Translations under genes and position numbers: made by a program
The notes under the pieces: model-generated
The model's input: only the letters and a program-made list of their open reading frames with translations
Databases searched by the model: none
Told to the model about the DNA's origin: nothing
Shown here: one piece after another, positions 21,518 to 34,929 of the stretch
Layout of the letters: every line of letters starts with the position of its first letter
Position numbering within the stretch: the stretch's first letter is position 1
Assembly (NCBI RefSeq): GCF_011801145.1
Contig: NZ_CP046172.1
Location: forward strand, 3,720,001-3,784,000
Origin: Nocardia arthritidis
GTDB taxonomy: Bacteria > Actinomycetota > Actinomycetes > Mycobacteriales > Mycobacteriaceae
Length of the DNA stretch: 64,000 nt
Direction of reading: 5' to 3'

Positions 21518-22186
21518 GTGTCGGTCACCGACGATGCGATTGCGAAGATCAAGGCGATGATCGTCTCCGGCGATCTGAAGCCGGGCTCGCGGCTGCCGCG
21601 GGAGGCGGATCTGGCCGCCGAGCTGGGTGTTTCGCGGAATTCGCTGCGCGAGGCGGTGCGGGCGCTCGCGTTGGTGCGGATCCTGGACGTGCGCCAGGGC
21701 GACGGCACGTATGTGTCCAGCCTGGAACCGAATTCGCTGCTGGACGCGATGAGCTTCCTGCTGGAATTCCACCAGGACGATTCGGTGCTGGACATACTCG
21801 GCGTGCGCCGGATCCTGGAGCCCGCCGCGACCGCGCTGGCCGCGACGCGGATGACCGACGCGCAGATCGAGCATCTGCGCACGCTGGTGGAGCCCGCGGG
21901 CCGATCGGTGACCGATCTGGTCGCGCTCGATTTGAGCTTCCATGCCGCCGTCGCCGCCGCGTCCGGCAACAAAGTCCTTGCCTCGCTGCTGGATTCGCTC
22001 TCGCTGCCGACCACCCGGGCACGCATCTGGCGCGGCGTCACCGAGGAGGGCGCGTTCGAGCGCACCGTGGCCGAGCACCGCGCCATCTGTGACGCGATCG
22101 CCGCGCGCGATCCGGAGCTCGCGCACGCCAGGGCGCTGGCGCACGTCGCTGGCGTGATGGAGTGGCTGCGGATGGCGGCGGGCTGA
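21518..22186 (+). CDS. GntR (FadR subfamily) regulator of the fucose island
   Basis: 222 residues. The winged helix ([47 protein letters not shown]) is followed by an FCD-type helical effector domain ([15 protein letters not shown]...[14 protein letters not shown]...[13 protein letters not shown]). AAGGAA precedes the GTG start at 21518. It is the only regulator in the island, placed divergently from the lactonase gene and convergent with the aldo/keto reductase. It is probably a repressor released by a pathway intermediate such as L-fuconate; the ligand is inferred. Confidence 0.88.
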   Translation: MSVTDDAIAKIKAMIVSGDLKPGSRLPREADLAAELGVSRNSLREAVRALALVRILDVRQGDGTYVSSLEPNSLLDAMSFLLEFHQDDSVLDILGVRRILEPAATALAATRMTDAQIEHLRTLVEPAGRSVTDLVALDLSFHAAVAAASGNKVLASLLDSLSLPTTRARIWRGVTEEGAFERTVAEHRAICDAIAARDPELAHARALAHVAGVMEWLRMAAG

Positions 22187-22203
22187 TCTGGGAAGCGCGC
22201 CGG

Positions 22204-23121
22204 TCACAGCGCGGCCGAGGACATCAGCTCGTCCCAAAGCTCGTCGGGGACAGGGAATTCCAGCATCGCGATGCTGTCCGCGATCTCGTCGCGGCTGCCC
22301 GCGCCGAGCACGGTGGCGTGCACGGCGGCATGCCTGCCCGGGAACTGCAATGCCGCAGCCCGCAGCGGCACTTCGTATTTCGCGCACAGCCGCGCGAGCG
22401 CCCGCGCCCGCTCGACGATCTCGGCCGCCGCGGGTCGATAGTCGAAGACCGGCCGCTGTTCCGGATTGACCAGCACCCCGCTGTTCAGCACCCCGGCCAC
22501 CAGCACCCGGATGCCACGGGCCGCGCATTCCGGCAGTAGCTCGTCCTCCGCGCGTCGGTCCAGCAGCGTGTAGCGCCCGGCGATCATCAGCTCATCGATC
22601 GGCGCCTCGCGCACGAAACGCAGCGCCACCGCGACATGATTGACCCCGACGCCGATACCCGAGGTAAGTCCCTCCGCACGCATCCGCGCCAACGCGGGGA
22701 TCGCCTCCGCCAACGCCTGCGCCTGGTGGTCGTCGGGATCATGGACGAGCAGGGTGTCCACCCGATCCAATCGGAGTCGCCGCAGCGACTGCTCCACCGA
22801 ACGGCGCACGCCGTCGGCCGAATAGTCCAGTCGCCGAGAACGTTTCGGTGCGCCATAGAAATCGTCGACACCATCGGGCGCGCCGGGATCGTCGTAGAGC
22901 AGCCTGCCGACCTTGGTCGATACCGTGAACTCCGACCGCGGCTTACTCCGCAGGAACAGCCCAAGCCGTTCCTCGCTGAGCCCGGCACCGTAGTGCGGTG
23001 CGGTGTCGAATGCGCGAATACCGCTGTCCCACGCGGCCGTCAACGCGTCCTGCGCGCTGTCGGCGTCGACGGGCTGGAACAGTCCGGCGTAACCCGCGCC
23101 GCCGAGCACGATCTCATTCAC
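22204..23121 (-). CDS. Aldo/keto reductase, probable L-fucose dehydrogenase
   Basis: 305 residues. The AKR catalytic tetrad is visible as D39, Y44 (FDTAPHYGAGLSEERLG), K70 (STKVG) and H127 (LLVHDPD). The sequence resembles the D-threo-aldose 1-dehydrogenase group, which accepts L-fucose, and would oxidise the sugar to its lactone with NAD(P). The start overlaps the mutarotase stop by 8 bp. It is last in the minus-strand operon of dehydratase, ABC transporter, mutarotase and dehydrogenase. Confidence 0.88.
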   Translation of the reverse strand: MNEIVLGGAGYAGLFQPVDADSAQDALTAAWDSGIRAFDTAPHYGAGLSEERLGLFLRSKPRSEFTVSTKVGRLLYDDPGAPDGVDDFYGAPKRSRRLDYSADGVRRSVEQSLRRLRLDRVDTLLVHDPDDHQAQALAEAIPALARMRAEGLTSGIGVGVNHVAVALRFVREAPIDELMIAGRYTLLDRRAEDELLPECAARGIRVLVAGVLNSGVLVNPEQRPVFDYRPAAAEIVERARALARLCAKYEVPLRAAALQFPGRHAAVHATVLGAGSRDEIADSIAMLEFPVPDELWDELMSSAAL

Positions 23122-23440
23122 CCGCCGTCTCCAGATCCCACACCACCGGAAGCGCCGCGGCGGCCCCGTCGGTCGAATAGTCGTGCGCCGCTTCGAGATA
23201 CTCGTCCATTCGCCGCTGCCAGGCGACGTTCACCGGCAGTGCGGCGAGCTCGGCCAGCAGCACATCGTATGCGGCGCAATCGATCACGTGGAACAGATCG
23301 GTTCCGCTGCGCCAGATGGTCCAGGAGCTGGCCCCGGCCTTCCTGATCGCCGCGACGAGCTCGCCGGGCACGGCGCGGTGCGCCGCCTCGTACTCCGCGA
23401 CCTTTCCGGGTTTCAACTTGGTGTGCAACGCGATTCGCAT
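23114..23440 (-). CDS. Sugar mutarotase (RhaM/COG3254 family)
   Basis: 108 residues of the dimeric ferredoxin-like fold. The features MRIALHTKLKPGKVAEYEAAHRAVP, the WTIWRSGTDLFHVIDC strand and WQRRMDEYL near the C-terminus are typical. It would interconvert the anomers of imported 6-deoxy sugar so that the dehydrogenase receives its preferred form. CAGGAG precedes the ATG. The permease gene ends one base upstream. Substrate is taken from context, as L-rhamnose and L-fucose mutarotases of this family look alike. Confidence 0.85.
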   Translation of the reverse strand: MRIALHTKLKPGKVAEYEAAHRAVPGELVAAIRKAGASSWTIWRSGTDLFHVIDCAAYDVLLAELAALPVNVAWQRRMDEYLEAAHDYSTDGAAAALPVVWDLETAGE

Positions 23441-23441
23441 A

Positions 23442-24467
23442 TCACTCCTGCCTGCGCCCGCTGGCGATGCGGGTGATCACCAGCGCGACCAGGATCAGTG
23501 CGCCGTTGATGAACTTCAGCGAATCCGCGCTCACCCCACCGTAGGACAGCAGCTTCTGGATCAGCGTGAGGATCAGCACGCCGAAGAAGGCGCCGAGCAC
23601 CGAACCGCGCCCGCCGTTGAGCGCGACCCCGCCGATCACACAGGCCGCGAAGACCTGGAAGATCATGCCGTCGCCCTGGCTGACCTGCACGCTGGCGAAC
23701 TGGCCCGAATAGATCAGCCCGCCGATCGCGGCCAGCCCGCCCGCGATCACCAGCACGCCGAGCACCACTCGGTCGGTGCGTATACCGGCGGCGCGCGCGG
23801 CCGCCTCGTTGCCGCCGACCGCGTACAGCGCCCGGCCGGCCGTCGTATAGGTGAGCACGAAATAGCCGATCGCGAACAGCGCCAGGCACACCACGATATC
23901 CACCGGAATGCCGAAAACCCTTGTGTTGCCGAGCCAATCGATGGAGGCCGGAATCTTGGTGAGGGTGAAACCCTCGGTCAGGAAGGTGAGCAGCCCGCGC
24001 AGCGCGATGAGCATGGCCAGGGTGACGATGAACCCGTTGAGCCCGAATCGCACGATCAGGATTCCGTTCACCGCGCCGACCGCGAGCCCTACCAGCAGCG
24101 CCATCGGAATCGCCATCCACGGCGAGGTCCAGGTGTACGCACCGACTTTCGCGGTGCCCATGGTGGCCCAGATGGCGATGCCGGGCGCCAGCCCGAAGGT
24201 GGATTCCAGCGACAGATCCATCCGGCCGACCACCAGCACCAGCACCTCGGCCAGCACCAGCAGCGAGATGCCGCTCATGGTGGTCAGCACATTGGTGAGG
24301 TTGGTGGGGGAGACGAAGTTGTGGTTGATGAAATACCCGACCACCAATACCAGGAGAATCGGTGGCACCAAAAGGAAATCGCGCAGCGCGCCCCAGCGCA
24401 CCGCGGCCAGCCGGGCCCGGCGGGTCGCGGCGGGCGCGCCGAGTGCGGGCTCGGCGGTCCGTGTCAT
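23442..24467 (-). CDS. Sugar ABC transporter permease
   Basis: 341 residues with about nine or ten hydrophobic segments of the BPD_transp_2 (RbsC-like) family. Characteristic stretches are GRMDLSLESTFGLAPGIAIW, NGILIVRFGLNGFIVTLAMLIALRGL, YAVGGNEAAARAAGI (the contact loop for the ATPase) and IGGVALNGGRGSVLGAFFGV. The ATG at 24467 overlaps the ATPase stop by 4 bp. No second permease gene is present, so it presumably works as a homodimer in a CUT2-type importer. Confidence 0.92.
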   Translation of the reverse strand: MTRTAEPALGAPAATRRARLAAVRWGALRDFLLVPPILLVLVVGYFINHNFVSPTNLTNVLTTMSGISLLVLAEVLVLVVGRMDLSLESTFGLAPGIAIWATMGTAKVGAYTWTSPWMAIPMALLVGLAVGAVNGILIVRFGLNGFIVTLAMLIALRGLLTFLTEGFTLTKIPASIDWLGNTRVFGIPVDIVVCLALFAIGYFVLTYTTAGRALYAVGGNEAAARAAGIRTDRVVLGVLVIAGGLAAIGGLIYSGQFASVQVSQGDGMIFQVFAACVIGGVALNGGRGSVLGAFFGVLILTLIQKLLSYGGVSADSLKFINGALILVALVITRIASGRRQE

Positions 24468-25957
24468 GACATTCCTTCCATGGCGGCGACCAGTTCGCGG
24501 TCGCCCCAACCTTTTTCGAATTCGGCGCGCAGTCGGCCCTGCCGCATGACCAGCACCCGGTCGCAGTCGCGCAGGTCGTCGAGTTCGTCGGAGACCACCA
24601 GCACCGCGGTGCCGCGTTCGGCCACCCCGCGCAGCACCGCGCGCAGGGTGTCCTTCGAGCGGACGTCGACTCCGGCGGTCGGGGTGATCAGCACCAGCAC
24701 CGCCGGATCGGTGGCCAGCGCGCGGGCGAACACCACCTTCTGCTGATTGCCGCCGGACAGCTCCGCGACGCTCTGCTCGGCCCCGTCGACCTTGATATCC
24801 AGATCCTGAACGGCCTTGTCCGTCAGCGTGTTCCGGGCGCGCCGGGAGATGATGCCGAATCGCCCGAGCCGTCGCGGCACGGTGAGCGTCGCATTGTCGG
24901 CAACGCTCATCTCCGGCACCAGTCCCTCCTCGTGCCGGTCGCGCGGCACGAAGCCTATTCCGGCGCGCAGCGCGGCAGGGACGCCGCCGCGCCGCAGCGG
25001 CACACCGTTGACCCGGATGGAACCGTTTGCGGCCCTGCGCAATCCGACGATCGTTTCGGCCACCTCGGTGCGCCCGCTGCTGCCGCCGCCCGCCAGCCCG
25101 ACGATCTCGCCCGGACCGACTTCCAGTCCGATGCCGTCGTATTCACCTGCCCGCGTGAGGTTTTCCACCGCGAGCGCGGGTTCGGCCGAAATTTCGGGTG
25201 CGGCTCGGGGCACCGATGTCTCCAGCGCGACCGCGTCCCCGGTCATCGCGGCGATCAGCTCGCGCTTGCCGAGTTCGGCGGCGGGTGCGGTGACGACGTG
25301 CCGCGCATCGCGGAAAACCGTGATGTCCCGGCAGATTTCATAGGTTTCGTCGAGGTGGTGCGAGATGAACAGGAAGGTCACGCCCTGCGCCTGCAGATCG
25401 CCGATGCGCGCGAAAAGCCGCTTGATCGCGGGACCGTCGAGTTGCGCGGTCGGTTCGTCCAGGATGATGAACCGCGCGCCGTGCGACAGCGAGCGGGCGA
25501 TCTCCACCAGTTGCCGGTGCTCCACCGAGAGCTCCCTGGCCGTCGTGTCCACCTCGACCGGCACCGACCAGGTGTCGAGCAGTTCCCGTGCGCGGCCACG
25601 CAGCTTGCGCCAGTTGACGATTCGGCCGCCGAAACCCTGCGCGCCGATGAAGAGGTTCTCGGCCACCGAGAGATCCGGGACGATCGTCGACTTCTGGTAA
25701 ACGCACGCCACCCTGGCCCGCCAGCCGTCCCGGTCGGCGAGAGCGGGTGCGGGTTCGCCGTTGAACCGCACCTGCCCCGCGTCCGGCGCGGCCAGTCCGG
25801 TGAGGATCGACACCAGTGTCGATTTGCCCGCACCGTTGCGGCCGACCAGCGCGTGTGTGCGACCGGCCGTCACCTCGAGGTGTACCTCGTCGAGTGCGAC
25901 GGTGCGGCCGAACCGTTTCGAGACGCCGCGCGCCTCGGCGATCAGCGGATCGGTCAT
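24464..25957 (-). CDS. Sugar ABC transporter ATP-binding protein (double domain)
   Basis: 497 residues with two nucleotide-binding domains, as in RbsA/XylG. The N-half has Walker A VGRNGAGKST, a signature-like ELSVEHRQLVEIARSLS and Walker B FIILDEPTAQL. The C-half has the usual degenerate Walker A (GGGSSGRTEV) and an intact signature LSGGNQQKVVFARAL. The ATG at 25957 shares one base with the stop of the binding-protein gene; a GTG at 25975 is possible but less likely. It powers the CUT2-type importer of the fucose island. Confidence 0.93.
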   Translation of the reverse strand: MTDPLIAEARGVSKRFGRTVALDEVHLEVTAGRTHALVGRNGAGKSTLVSILTGLAAPDAGQVRFNGEPAPALADRDGWRARVACVYQKSTIVPDLSVAENLFIGAQGFGGRIVNWRKLRGRARELLDTWSVPVEVDTTARELSVEHRQLVEIARSLSHGARFIILDEPTAQLDGPAIKRLFARIGDLQAQGVTFLFISHHLDETYEICRDITVFRDARHVVTAPAAELGKRELIAAMTGDAVALETSVPRAAPEISAEPALAVENLTRAGEYDGIGLEVGPGEIVGLAGGGSSGRTEVAETIVGLRRAANGSIRVNGVPLRRGGVPAALRAGIGFVPRDRHEEGLVPEMSVADNATLTVPRRLGRFGIISRRARNTLTDKAVQDLDIKVDGAEQSVAELSGGNQQKVVFARALATDPAVLVLITPTAGVDVRSKDTLRAVLRGVAERGTAVLVVSDELDDLRDCDRVLVMRQGRLRAEFEKGWGDRELVAAMEGMS

Positions 25958-27048
25958 CAGCCGCCGTGTCCCCACAGTCCGGGCGCCGTCGGCGCCACCG
26001 TATCGAGCTCGCCGACCTTGCCGCCCGCGCGGGTCACCACCGGCGCGGGGAGCTGGTCCTCCAACATGCCGCTGACGCCGGTATCGACGATGACCGAACC
26101 GTGATCGGTTGGGCCGGGCGCGAATTTGCGGCCCTCGGTGGCGGCCTTCGCGTAGAACGCGGCGTACTGCGCGTACAGATCCGCGGGCTGGGAGACCGTC
26201 GCATCGATCTCGCCGTCGGCGATGCCGTCCAGCTCGGCCTTGATGCCGTCATTGGAGACGATCGTAATATGGCCCGGCGCACCGGCTTTCACCAATTTTC
26301 CGGAGCGCTTGAGCAGGGCCAGCGTCGGCTGCAGGAATACGCCGCCCGCCTGCATGTAGATGCCGTTGATATCGGGATCGGTGAGCAGCTTGTCCTGCAG
26401 GCCGGAGGCGGCGCGGTCACCCTTCCAGTCGGTGGGGATCTCGATCACCTTGATACCGGGGTAGCGGGATTTCATGCAGTCGGCGAACGCCTCCGACCGA
26501 TCGCGTCCGTTGATCGAGCTGAGGTCGCCCTGGAATTCGACGACTTTGCCTGTGCCCTTAAGGGTTTCGCCGAGGAAGACGCAGGATTTGGTGCCGTACG
26601 CACGGTTGTCCGCGCGCACAACCATATACGCGCCGCCGCTGTCGGGCCGGGTGTCGACGCTGATCACCGGCACGTTCTTGGCCGCGGCGGCGGCGATCGC
26701 CGGTTTGACGGCCGCGGTGTCCTGCGGCGCCATGACGATCGCCTTGACGTTCTTGGACAGCAGCGTGTCCACATTCGATTTGAGACGGTTCGCGTCGTTG
26801 TCGGACGAGGTGTTCTCCAGCTTCACCCCCGCCTGGGCGGCCTTCGGGCCGAGGTATCCGGCGTAGGCGCTCCAGAAGTCGGAATCCGAGCGCGGCTGAT
26901 CCGCGCCGACCAGCACGCCGTTCTCCGCACCGGTGCCGACCTTGACGGCCGGTGCGCCACCGTTGTTCGTCGGCTCCCTGGTACAGGCCGCCGCGCCGAC
27001 GACCAGCGCCGCGCAGCTGGCGGCGACCAGAATCCTGGCGGTTTTCAT
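25957..27048 (-). CDS. Sugar ABC transporter substrate-binding lipoprotein
   Basis: 363 residues. A signal peptide ends in a lipobox (VGAAAC, Cys at about residue 22), so it should be anchored outside the membrane. The periplasmic-binding fold includes [41 protein letters not shown] and [15 protein letters not shown]. The ATG at 27048 overlaps the dehydratase stop by 4 bp. Together with the following ATPase and permease it forms the importer; context points to L-fucose or a related 6-deoxy sugar. Confidence 0.92.
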   Translation of the reverse strand: MKTARILVAASCAALVVGAAACTREPTNNGGAPAVKVGTGAENGVLVGADQPRSDSDFWSAYAGYLGPKAAQAGVKLENTSSDNDANRLKSNVDTLLSKNVKAIVMAPQDTAAVKPAIAAAAAKNVPVISVDTRPDSGGAYMVVRADNRAYGTKSCVFLGETLKGTGKVVEFQGDLSSINGRDRSEAFADCMKSRYPGIKVIEIPTDWKGDRAASGLQDKLLTDPDINGIYMQAGGVFLQPTLALLKRSGKLVKAGAPGHITIVSNDGIKAELDGIADGEIDATVSQPADLYAQYAAFYAKAATEGRKFAPGPTDHGSVIVDTGVSGMLEDQLPAPVVTRAGGKVGELDTVAPTAPGLWGHGG

Positions 27049-28403
27049 GAGATCTCGTACTCCTTTGTCGAGGCGGCGGCCGGGTTGTCGGCGAAAGGTT
27101 CGGTGTGCCAAGCGATTCCGTCGGGATAGGCATAGGCGGCCAGGGTGGTCGGCAGCATTTCGGCGCTGAAACCCGGTGTGCGCGGGGCGAGATAGCGACC
27201 GCCGCGCACCTGGACCGGGTCGCGGAAATGCTCGTGCAGGTGGTCGACGTATTCGATGGCGCGGCCGTCCATGGTGCCGCTGATCGCCACATAGTCGATC
27301 ATGGCCAGGTGCTGCACGAGCTCGCAGAGTCCGACGCCTCCCGCATGCGGCACCACCGGGACGCCGAATTTGGCCGCCAGCAACAGGATCGCCAGATTCT
27401 CGTTGACGCCGCCGACCCGCGCGGCGTCGATTTGCAGTATGTCGACGGCGCCCGCCTGGAGCAGCTGTTTGAACAGGATCCGGTTCTGGCCGTGCTCGCC
27501 GGTGGAGATGCGCACCGGCGCGACCCGGCGGCGGATCTCGGCGTGGCCGAGGATGTCGTCCGGGCTGGTCGGCTCCTCGACCCAGGCCAGGCCCGCCGGA
27601 GCGAGCCTGCTTATCCACGCGACCGCGGCGTCGACATCCCAGCGCTGATTCGCGTCGACGGCCAGGCCGATGTCGGGACCTATTGCCGCCCTGGCGATTT
27701 CGACGCGGCGGGCATCCTCGTCGACGTCGCGACCCACCTTGATTTTGATGGTGCCGAAGCCGTCCGCCACCGCCTGCCTGGCCAACCGCGCCAGTTTGGC
27801 ATCGGAGTAACCCAGCCAGCCGGGTGAGGTGGTGTAGGCGGGATATCCGGTGGCGAGCAGGGTTTCGGCGCGGGCGGCGCGGCCCGGCGCCGCGGTGTGC
27901 AGGATATGCAGCGCCTCGTCCCTGGTGAGCGCGTCGGTCAGGTAGCGGAAGTCGACGAGGTCGACGATCTGCTCCGGTGTCATCTCGGATACCAACTGCC
28001 ACACCGGTTTTCCGGCGCGTTTGGCGGCGAGGTCCCAGGCCGCGTTGATCACCGCGCCTGCCGCCATGTGCACGACGCCCTTTTCCGGGCCCAGCCAGCG
28101 CAATTGGGAGTCGGCGGTGAGGATGCGGGCGAATCCGCCCAGATCCCCGGTGATCTCGGCGACAGACCGCCCGATCACCAGGCGCCCCAGCGACTGGATG
28201 GCCGCGCGCTGCACATCGTTGCCGCGGCCGATGGTGAACGCGAAACCGTGACCGGCCAGGCCGTCCGGATCGTCCGTGCGCAGGATGACGTAGGCCGCGG
28301 AATAGTCCGGGTCCGGATTCATCGCATCCGAACCGTCCAGTTCGAGCGAGGTGGGAAACCGGATATCCAGCGTGTCCAGCGCGGTGATGAGTGCCGTCGG
28401 CAT
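27045..28403 (-). CDS. L-fuconate dehydratase (enolase superfamily)
   Basis: 452 residues. It dehydrates L-fuconate to 2-keto-3-deoxy-L-fuconate. The sequence closely resembles the family of human ENOSF1 and bacterial fuconate dehydratases: [56 protein letters not shown], the catalytic IKIKVG lysines, metal ligands in [21 protein letters not shown] and GEHGQNR, then [14 protein letters not shown]. This close match decides the pathway as L-fucose rather than L-rhamnose. The ATG at 28403 is chosen; a longer open frame reaches into the divergent SDR gene and is not real. It heads the operon. Confidence 0.92.
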   Translation of the reverse strand: MPTALITALDTLDIRFPTSLELDGSDAMNPDPDYSAAYVILRTDDPDGLAGHGFAFTIGRGNDVQRAAIQSLGRLVIGRSVAEITGDLGGFARILTADSQLRWLGPEKGVVHMAAGAVINAAWDLAAKRAGKPVWQLVSEMTPEQIVDLVDFRYLTDALTRDEALHILHTAAPGRAARAETLLATGYPAYTTSPGWLGYSDAKLARLARQAVADGFGTIKIKVGRDVDEDARRVEIARAAIGPDIGLAVDANQRWDVDAAVAWISRLAPAGLAWVEEPTSPDDILGHAEIRRRVAPVRISTGEHGQNRILFKQLLQAGAVDILQIDAARVGGVNENLAILLLAAKFGVPVVPHAGGVGLCELVQHLAMIDYVAISGTMDGRAIEYVDHLHEHFRDPVQVRGGRYLAPRTPGFSAEMLPTTLAAYAYPDGIAWHTEPFADNPAAASTKEYEIS

Positions 28404-28423
28404 GTAACCCCCGGGAGATGGAG

Positions 28424-28439
28424 AGTGACTTGGATCACG
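28424..28439. promoter_or_regulatory. CRP-like site upstream of the fucose operon
   Basis: AGTGA-CTTGGA-TCACG keeps the GTGA-N6-TCAC core of the CRP consensus but not its outermost T and A. It lies 20 bp before the dehydratase start, in the divergent promoter region of the island. Confidence 0.4.
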
Positions 28440-28444
28440 ACTAT

Positions 28445-28569
28445 ACATCGGAGGTCTGTGCAGGCAAGGGGTTTGGCGAAATCGTTGAAAGTTGGCCCTC
28501 TCGTGCGCAATATCTCCCTCTATCGGCCGAACGGTGTTAGTGTCGGCTCGGTTAAACATCGGATCTGTG
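28445..28569. repeat. Pair of direct repeats in the fucose divergent promoter
   Basis: ACATCGGAGGTCTGTG (28445-28460) recurs as ACATCGGATCTGTG (28556-28569), differing by a two-base deletion. One copy lies near each divergent start codon, so they may be sites for the island's GntR regulator. Confidence 0.45.
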
Positions 28570-28590
28570 TGCTTCGAAGGGTGAAATGCT

Positions 28591-29379
28591 ATGTCGGCGC
28601 AGGCATTCGGCGGGCTGACCGCGATCGTCACCGGTGGCGCGTCCGGAATCGGGAAGGCCGTCAGCGAAACGCTGGCCGCCGGGGGCGCGTGGGTGGCGGT
28701 GCTCGACCGCGACCTCGGCGCGCCGACCACCGGCCTCGCGGTGCGCTGCGATGTCACCGACGACGCCGACGTGCGCGCGGCGGTGCTTACCGTCGCCGAG
28801 ACATACGGCGGCATCGATATCGTGGTGAACTGCGCGGGCATCGGCGCACAGGGCACCATCGCCGACCACACCGACGACGAGTGGCGAAATGTCTTCGAGG
28901 TCAATGTCTTCGGTACCGTCCGGATCTGCCGCGCCGCGCTGCCGCACCTGCGCGTCTCGGCGTCGGCCGCGATCGTCAACATGTGTTCCATCGCGGCGAC
29001 CACCGGCCTGCCCGACCGCGCCGTCTACAGTGCCAGCAAGGGTGCGGTGCTCGCGCTGACCCGCGCCATGGCCGCCGACCATTTGACCGAAGGCATCCGC
29101 GTGAACTGTGTGAATCCCGGAACCGTCGATACACCGTGGGTGCAGCGGCTGCTGGCCGCCAGCGCCGATCCTGGCGCGGAGCTCACCGCGCTGCGGGCCA
29201 GGCAGCCGCACGGCAGGCTGGTGACAGCCGAGGAGGTCGCCGCCGCGGTCGCCTATCTGGCGAGTCCGGCCGCGGGTTCCACCACCGCGACCATGCTGGA
29301 GGTGGACGCGGGCATGCATTCGCTCCGGTTGCGGGCTCCGGCCTCCGCGCGCTCCGGCCAAGGGGAGGCGGCCCGGTGA
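28591..29379 (+). CDS. SDR-family dehydrogenase, probable 2-keto-3-deoxy-L-fuconate dehydrogenase
   Basis: 262 residues. The cofactor motif is [10 protein letters not shown] (14-23), NCAG lies at 80-83, and the catalytic S133, Y146 and K150 are in place (YSASK). It would oxidise 2-keto-3-deoxy-L-fuconate to the 2,4-diketo acid with NAD, the step before the FAH-family hydrolase. It is divergent from the dehydratase operon, and its stop overlaps the next gene by 4 bp. Substrate is assigned by pathway logic, because the SDR family alone does not specify it. Confidence 0.85.
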   Translation: MSAQAFGGLTAIVTGGASGIGKAVSETLAAGGAWVAVLDRDLGAPTTGLAVRCDVTDDADVRAAVLTVAETYGGIDIVVNCAGIGAQGTIADHTDDEWRNVFEVNVFGTVRICRAALPHLRVSASAAIVNMCSIAATTGLPDRAVYSASKGAVLALTRAMAADHLTEGIRVNCVNPGTVDTPWVQRLLAASADPGAELTALRARQPHGRLVTAEEVAAAVAYLASPAAGSTTATMLEVDAGMHSLRLRAPASARSGQGEAAR

Positions 29380-30614
29380 CCGAACGCAGACTGCCCCGGC
29401 CGCGCGAACTCGCGCCGCTGGTCCGGTTCGAGCGCCCGTTCGCCGGTCTGGAACGCAAACTACAACGCGCGCAAACGATTTGGGATCTGCGCGAACTGGC
29501 CCGCAAGCGCACCCCGAAGGTGGCCTTCGACTACACCGACGGCGCGGCCGATGCCGAAATCAGCCTGCGCCGGGCGCGGGAGGCATTCGCCGATCTCGAG
29601 TTCCGGCCGGCCATTCTCCGCAATGTCGCCGAAACCGACACCAGCACAATGGTTCTCGGCAAGGAATCGGCGCTGCCGTTCGGTATCGCGCCCACCGGCT
29701 TCACCAGGATGATGCACACCGCGGGCGAACTGGCCGGCGCCCGGGCGGCCGAGCGCGCCGGTATTCCGTTCACCCTGTCCACCATGGGGACCACCGCCAT
29801 CGAGGACCTGGCGGCCGGGACGGGGGAGCGGGCCCGCAATTGGTTCCAGCTGTATATGTGGACCGACCGCGACCGTTCGCTCGCGCTGGTGGAGCGCGCG
29901 ATCCGCGCCGGCTTCGACACCCTTGTGATCACCGTCGACGTCCCGGTGGCCGGGGCGCGGCTGCGCGACGCGCGCAATGGAATGACGGTGCCGCCGTCGA
30001 TCACCATGGCGGGCGCGCTGGACGCGCTGCGGCGTCCCCGGTGGTGGTGGGACTTCCTGACCACCGAACCGCTCGCCTTCGCCTCGCTGGACCGCTGGTC
30101 GGGCACCGTCGCCGAACTGCTCGACGCCATGTTCGACCCGACCGTGAGCTTCGACGACCTCGCGTGGTTGCGGGATCGCTGGCCCGGCAAGGTGCTGGTG
30201 AAGGGCGTGCAGACGGTGGCCGACGCCAAACGGTTGGCAGGCGTCGGCGCCGACGGCATCGTGTTGTCGAATCACGGTGGGCGGCAATTGGATCGGGCTC
30301 CGGTACCGCTGCATCTGCTGCCGTCGGTGGTCCGCGAGGTCGGCGCCGATCTGGAGGTGCACCTCGATACCGGCATCATGCACGGCGCGGATATCGTCGC
30401 CGCGCGCGCACTCGGCGCCCGCTTCACCCTGATCGGCCGCGCCTATCTCTACGGGTTGATGGCGGGCGGCGAGGCCGGTGTGGATCGCGCGGTGGAAATC
30501 CTGCGCGGCCAGGTGATCCGCACGATGAAGCTGCTCGGTGTCGGTTCGCTCGACCAACTGGAGCCGGGACATGTCCGGCTGCTGGACCGGCGCGGACCCG
30601 CCGATACCGAATAG
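29376..30614 (+). CDS. FMN-dependent alpha-hydroxy-acid oxidase/dehydrogenase (L-lactate type)
   Basis: 412 residues of the LldD/glycolate-oxidase family. Conserved features are [26 protein letters not shown], the QLYMW strand, [14 protein letters not shown], and the catalytic H300 with R303 in [10 protein letters not shown]. The GTG start overlaps the SDR stop by 4 bp, so the two are coupled. The fucose pathway ends in pyruvate and L-lactate, so an L-lactate oxidising enzyme here would complete conversion to pyruvate. The alternative of a mycofactocin-type MftD homologue is less likely, as no mft genes are nearby. Confidence 0.87.
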   Translation: MTERRLPRPRELAPLVRFERPFAGLERKLQRAQTIWDLRELARKRTPKVAFDYTDGAADAEISLRRAREAFADLEFRPAILRNVAETDTSTMVLGKESALPFGIAPTGFTRMMHTAGELAGARAAERAGIPFTLSTMGTTAIEDLAAGTGERARNWFQLYMWTDRDRSLALVERAIRAGFDTLVITVDVPVAGARLRDARNGMTVPPSITMAGALDALRRPRWWWDFLTTEPLAFASLDRWSGTVAELLDAMFDPTVSFDDLAWLRDRWPGKVLVKGVQTVADAKRLAGVGADGIVLSNHGGRQLDRAPVPLHLLPSVVREVGADLEVHLDTGIMHGADIVAARALGARFTLIGRAYLYGLMAGGEAGVDRAVEILRGQVIRTMKLLGVGSLDQLEPGHVRLLDRRGPADTE

Positions 30615-33738
<3,124 letters not shown>

Positions 33739-33775
33739 TTCCCCTCACTCGGACTCCGCGGAAAGAAGGTCGACC

Positions 33776-34798
33776 GTGACCACCGCAACCTCGTCTGGAC
33801 CGCAGCACCGGCCTGCCGAACTCCTCGCGCGGGCCAGGACGATTCTCGAGCCGGTGCTGCGCGAATCCGTCGGCGCACTCCCGGAACCGTTGCGGCGCAT
33901 GGCCGGATATCACTTCGGCTGGTGGGATGCGCGCGGCGCGGCGACCAACGCGGACTCCGGCAAGGCACTGCGGCCCGCGCTGGCCATCGCGGCGGCCACC
34001 GCATGCGGTGCGCTGCCGACGGCCGCGACGCCCGCGGCCGCCGCGGTGGAGTTGGTGCACAACTTCACCCTGGTGCACGACGATGTGATGGACGCGGACG
34101 AGAACCGCCGCGGCAGGCCCGCGGTGTGGAAGGTCTGGGGGACAACCAATGCCGTGCTGGTCGGCGACGCGCTGCACGCGTTGGCCGGGCAGGTGCTGGC
34201 ACAGCAGCTGCCCGCCGCGCTCGCCGCCGCCGCGATCGATCGGCTGGAGCGGACGGTGGTCGAGTTGTGCCGCGGCCAGTACCTGGATTGCTGCAGCAAA
34301 ACCGATTGGGATATTTCCGACTGTGAGCGGATGGCGCTCGGCAAGACCGGCGCGCTCATGGGCTGCGCCTGCGCCATGGGCGCGCTGTGCGCGGGCGCGG
34401 GCGATTCCGTCATCGCCGCGCTGGACCGTTTCGGCCGCAACCTCGGTCTCGCCTTTCAATTCATCGACGATCTGATCGGTATCTGGGGCGATCCCGAGGT
34501 CAGCGGCAAGCCGACCAATGATCTTGCCCACCACAAACTTTCGCTGCCGGTGGTCGCGGCCCTGCGCTCCGGAACGCCCGCCGCGCGGGAATTGGCGAAC
34601 CTGTATCGGTCCGAAAAATCGCTGTCCGCACCGGATATCGCCCGCGCCGCCGCGCTGATCGAGCTGGCGGGCGGCCGACAGCTGACCCGGCGGGTGGCCG
34701 ACGAGCGGGTGGCGGCCGCGATCGCCGCGCTCCCGGACCGGTCGGCCGCAGCGGATTTGATCGCACTCGCGTACCTGGTCGCGCACCGGTGTGCCTAG
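33776..34798 (+). CDS. Polyprenyl diphosphate synthase 1
   Basis: 340 residues of the trans-isoprenyl diphosphate synthase family. The first aspartate-rich motif is DDVMD (102-106). The second is DDLIGIWGD (231-239), with G at the place of the last D, a variant common in actinobacteria. It condenses IPP with allylic diphosphates; product length (GPP, FPP or GGPP) cannot be fixed here. The GTG start follows GAAAGAAGGT, 37 bp after the geosmin synthase stop, so an operon supplying farnesyl diphosphate is likely. Confidence 0.9.
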   Translation: MTTATSSGPQHRPAELLARARTILEPVLRESVGALPEPLRRMAGYHFGWWDARGAATNADSGKALRPALAIAAATACGALPTAATPAAAAVELVHNFTLVHDDVMDADENRRGRPAVWKVWGTTNAVLVGDALHALAGQVLAQQLPAALAAAAIDRLERTVVELCRGQYLDCCSKTDWDISDCERMALGKTGALMGCACAMGALCAGAGDSVIAALDRFGRNLGLAFQFIDDLIGIWGDPEVSGKPTNDLAHHKLSLPVVAALRSGTPAARELANLYRSEKSLSAPDIARAAALIELAGGRQLTRRVADERVAAAIAALPDRSAAADLIALAYLVAHRCA

Positions 34799-34929
34799 CG
34801 CATCGACGCGCAGGCCCACCGGCTCCTGAATCGCACGTATCCGTCGCAGCAAAGGAGAACCTTTTCGCCTCCGCATTCACCGGCCGGGCTCGACGGATCG
34901 TGTCCGGCCGTACCCGATTGGCGCACACC

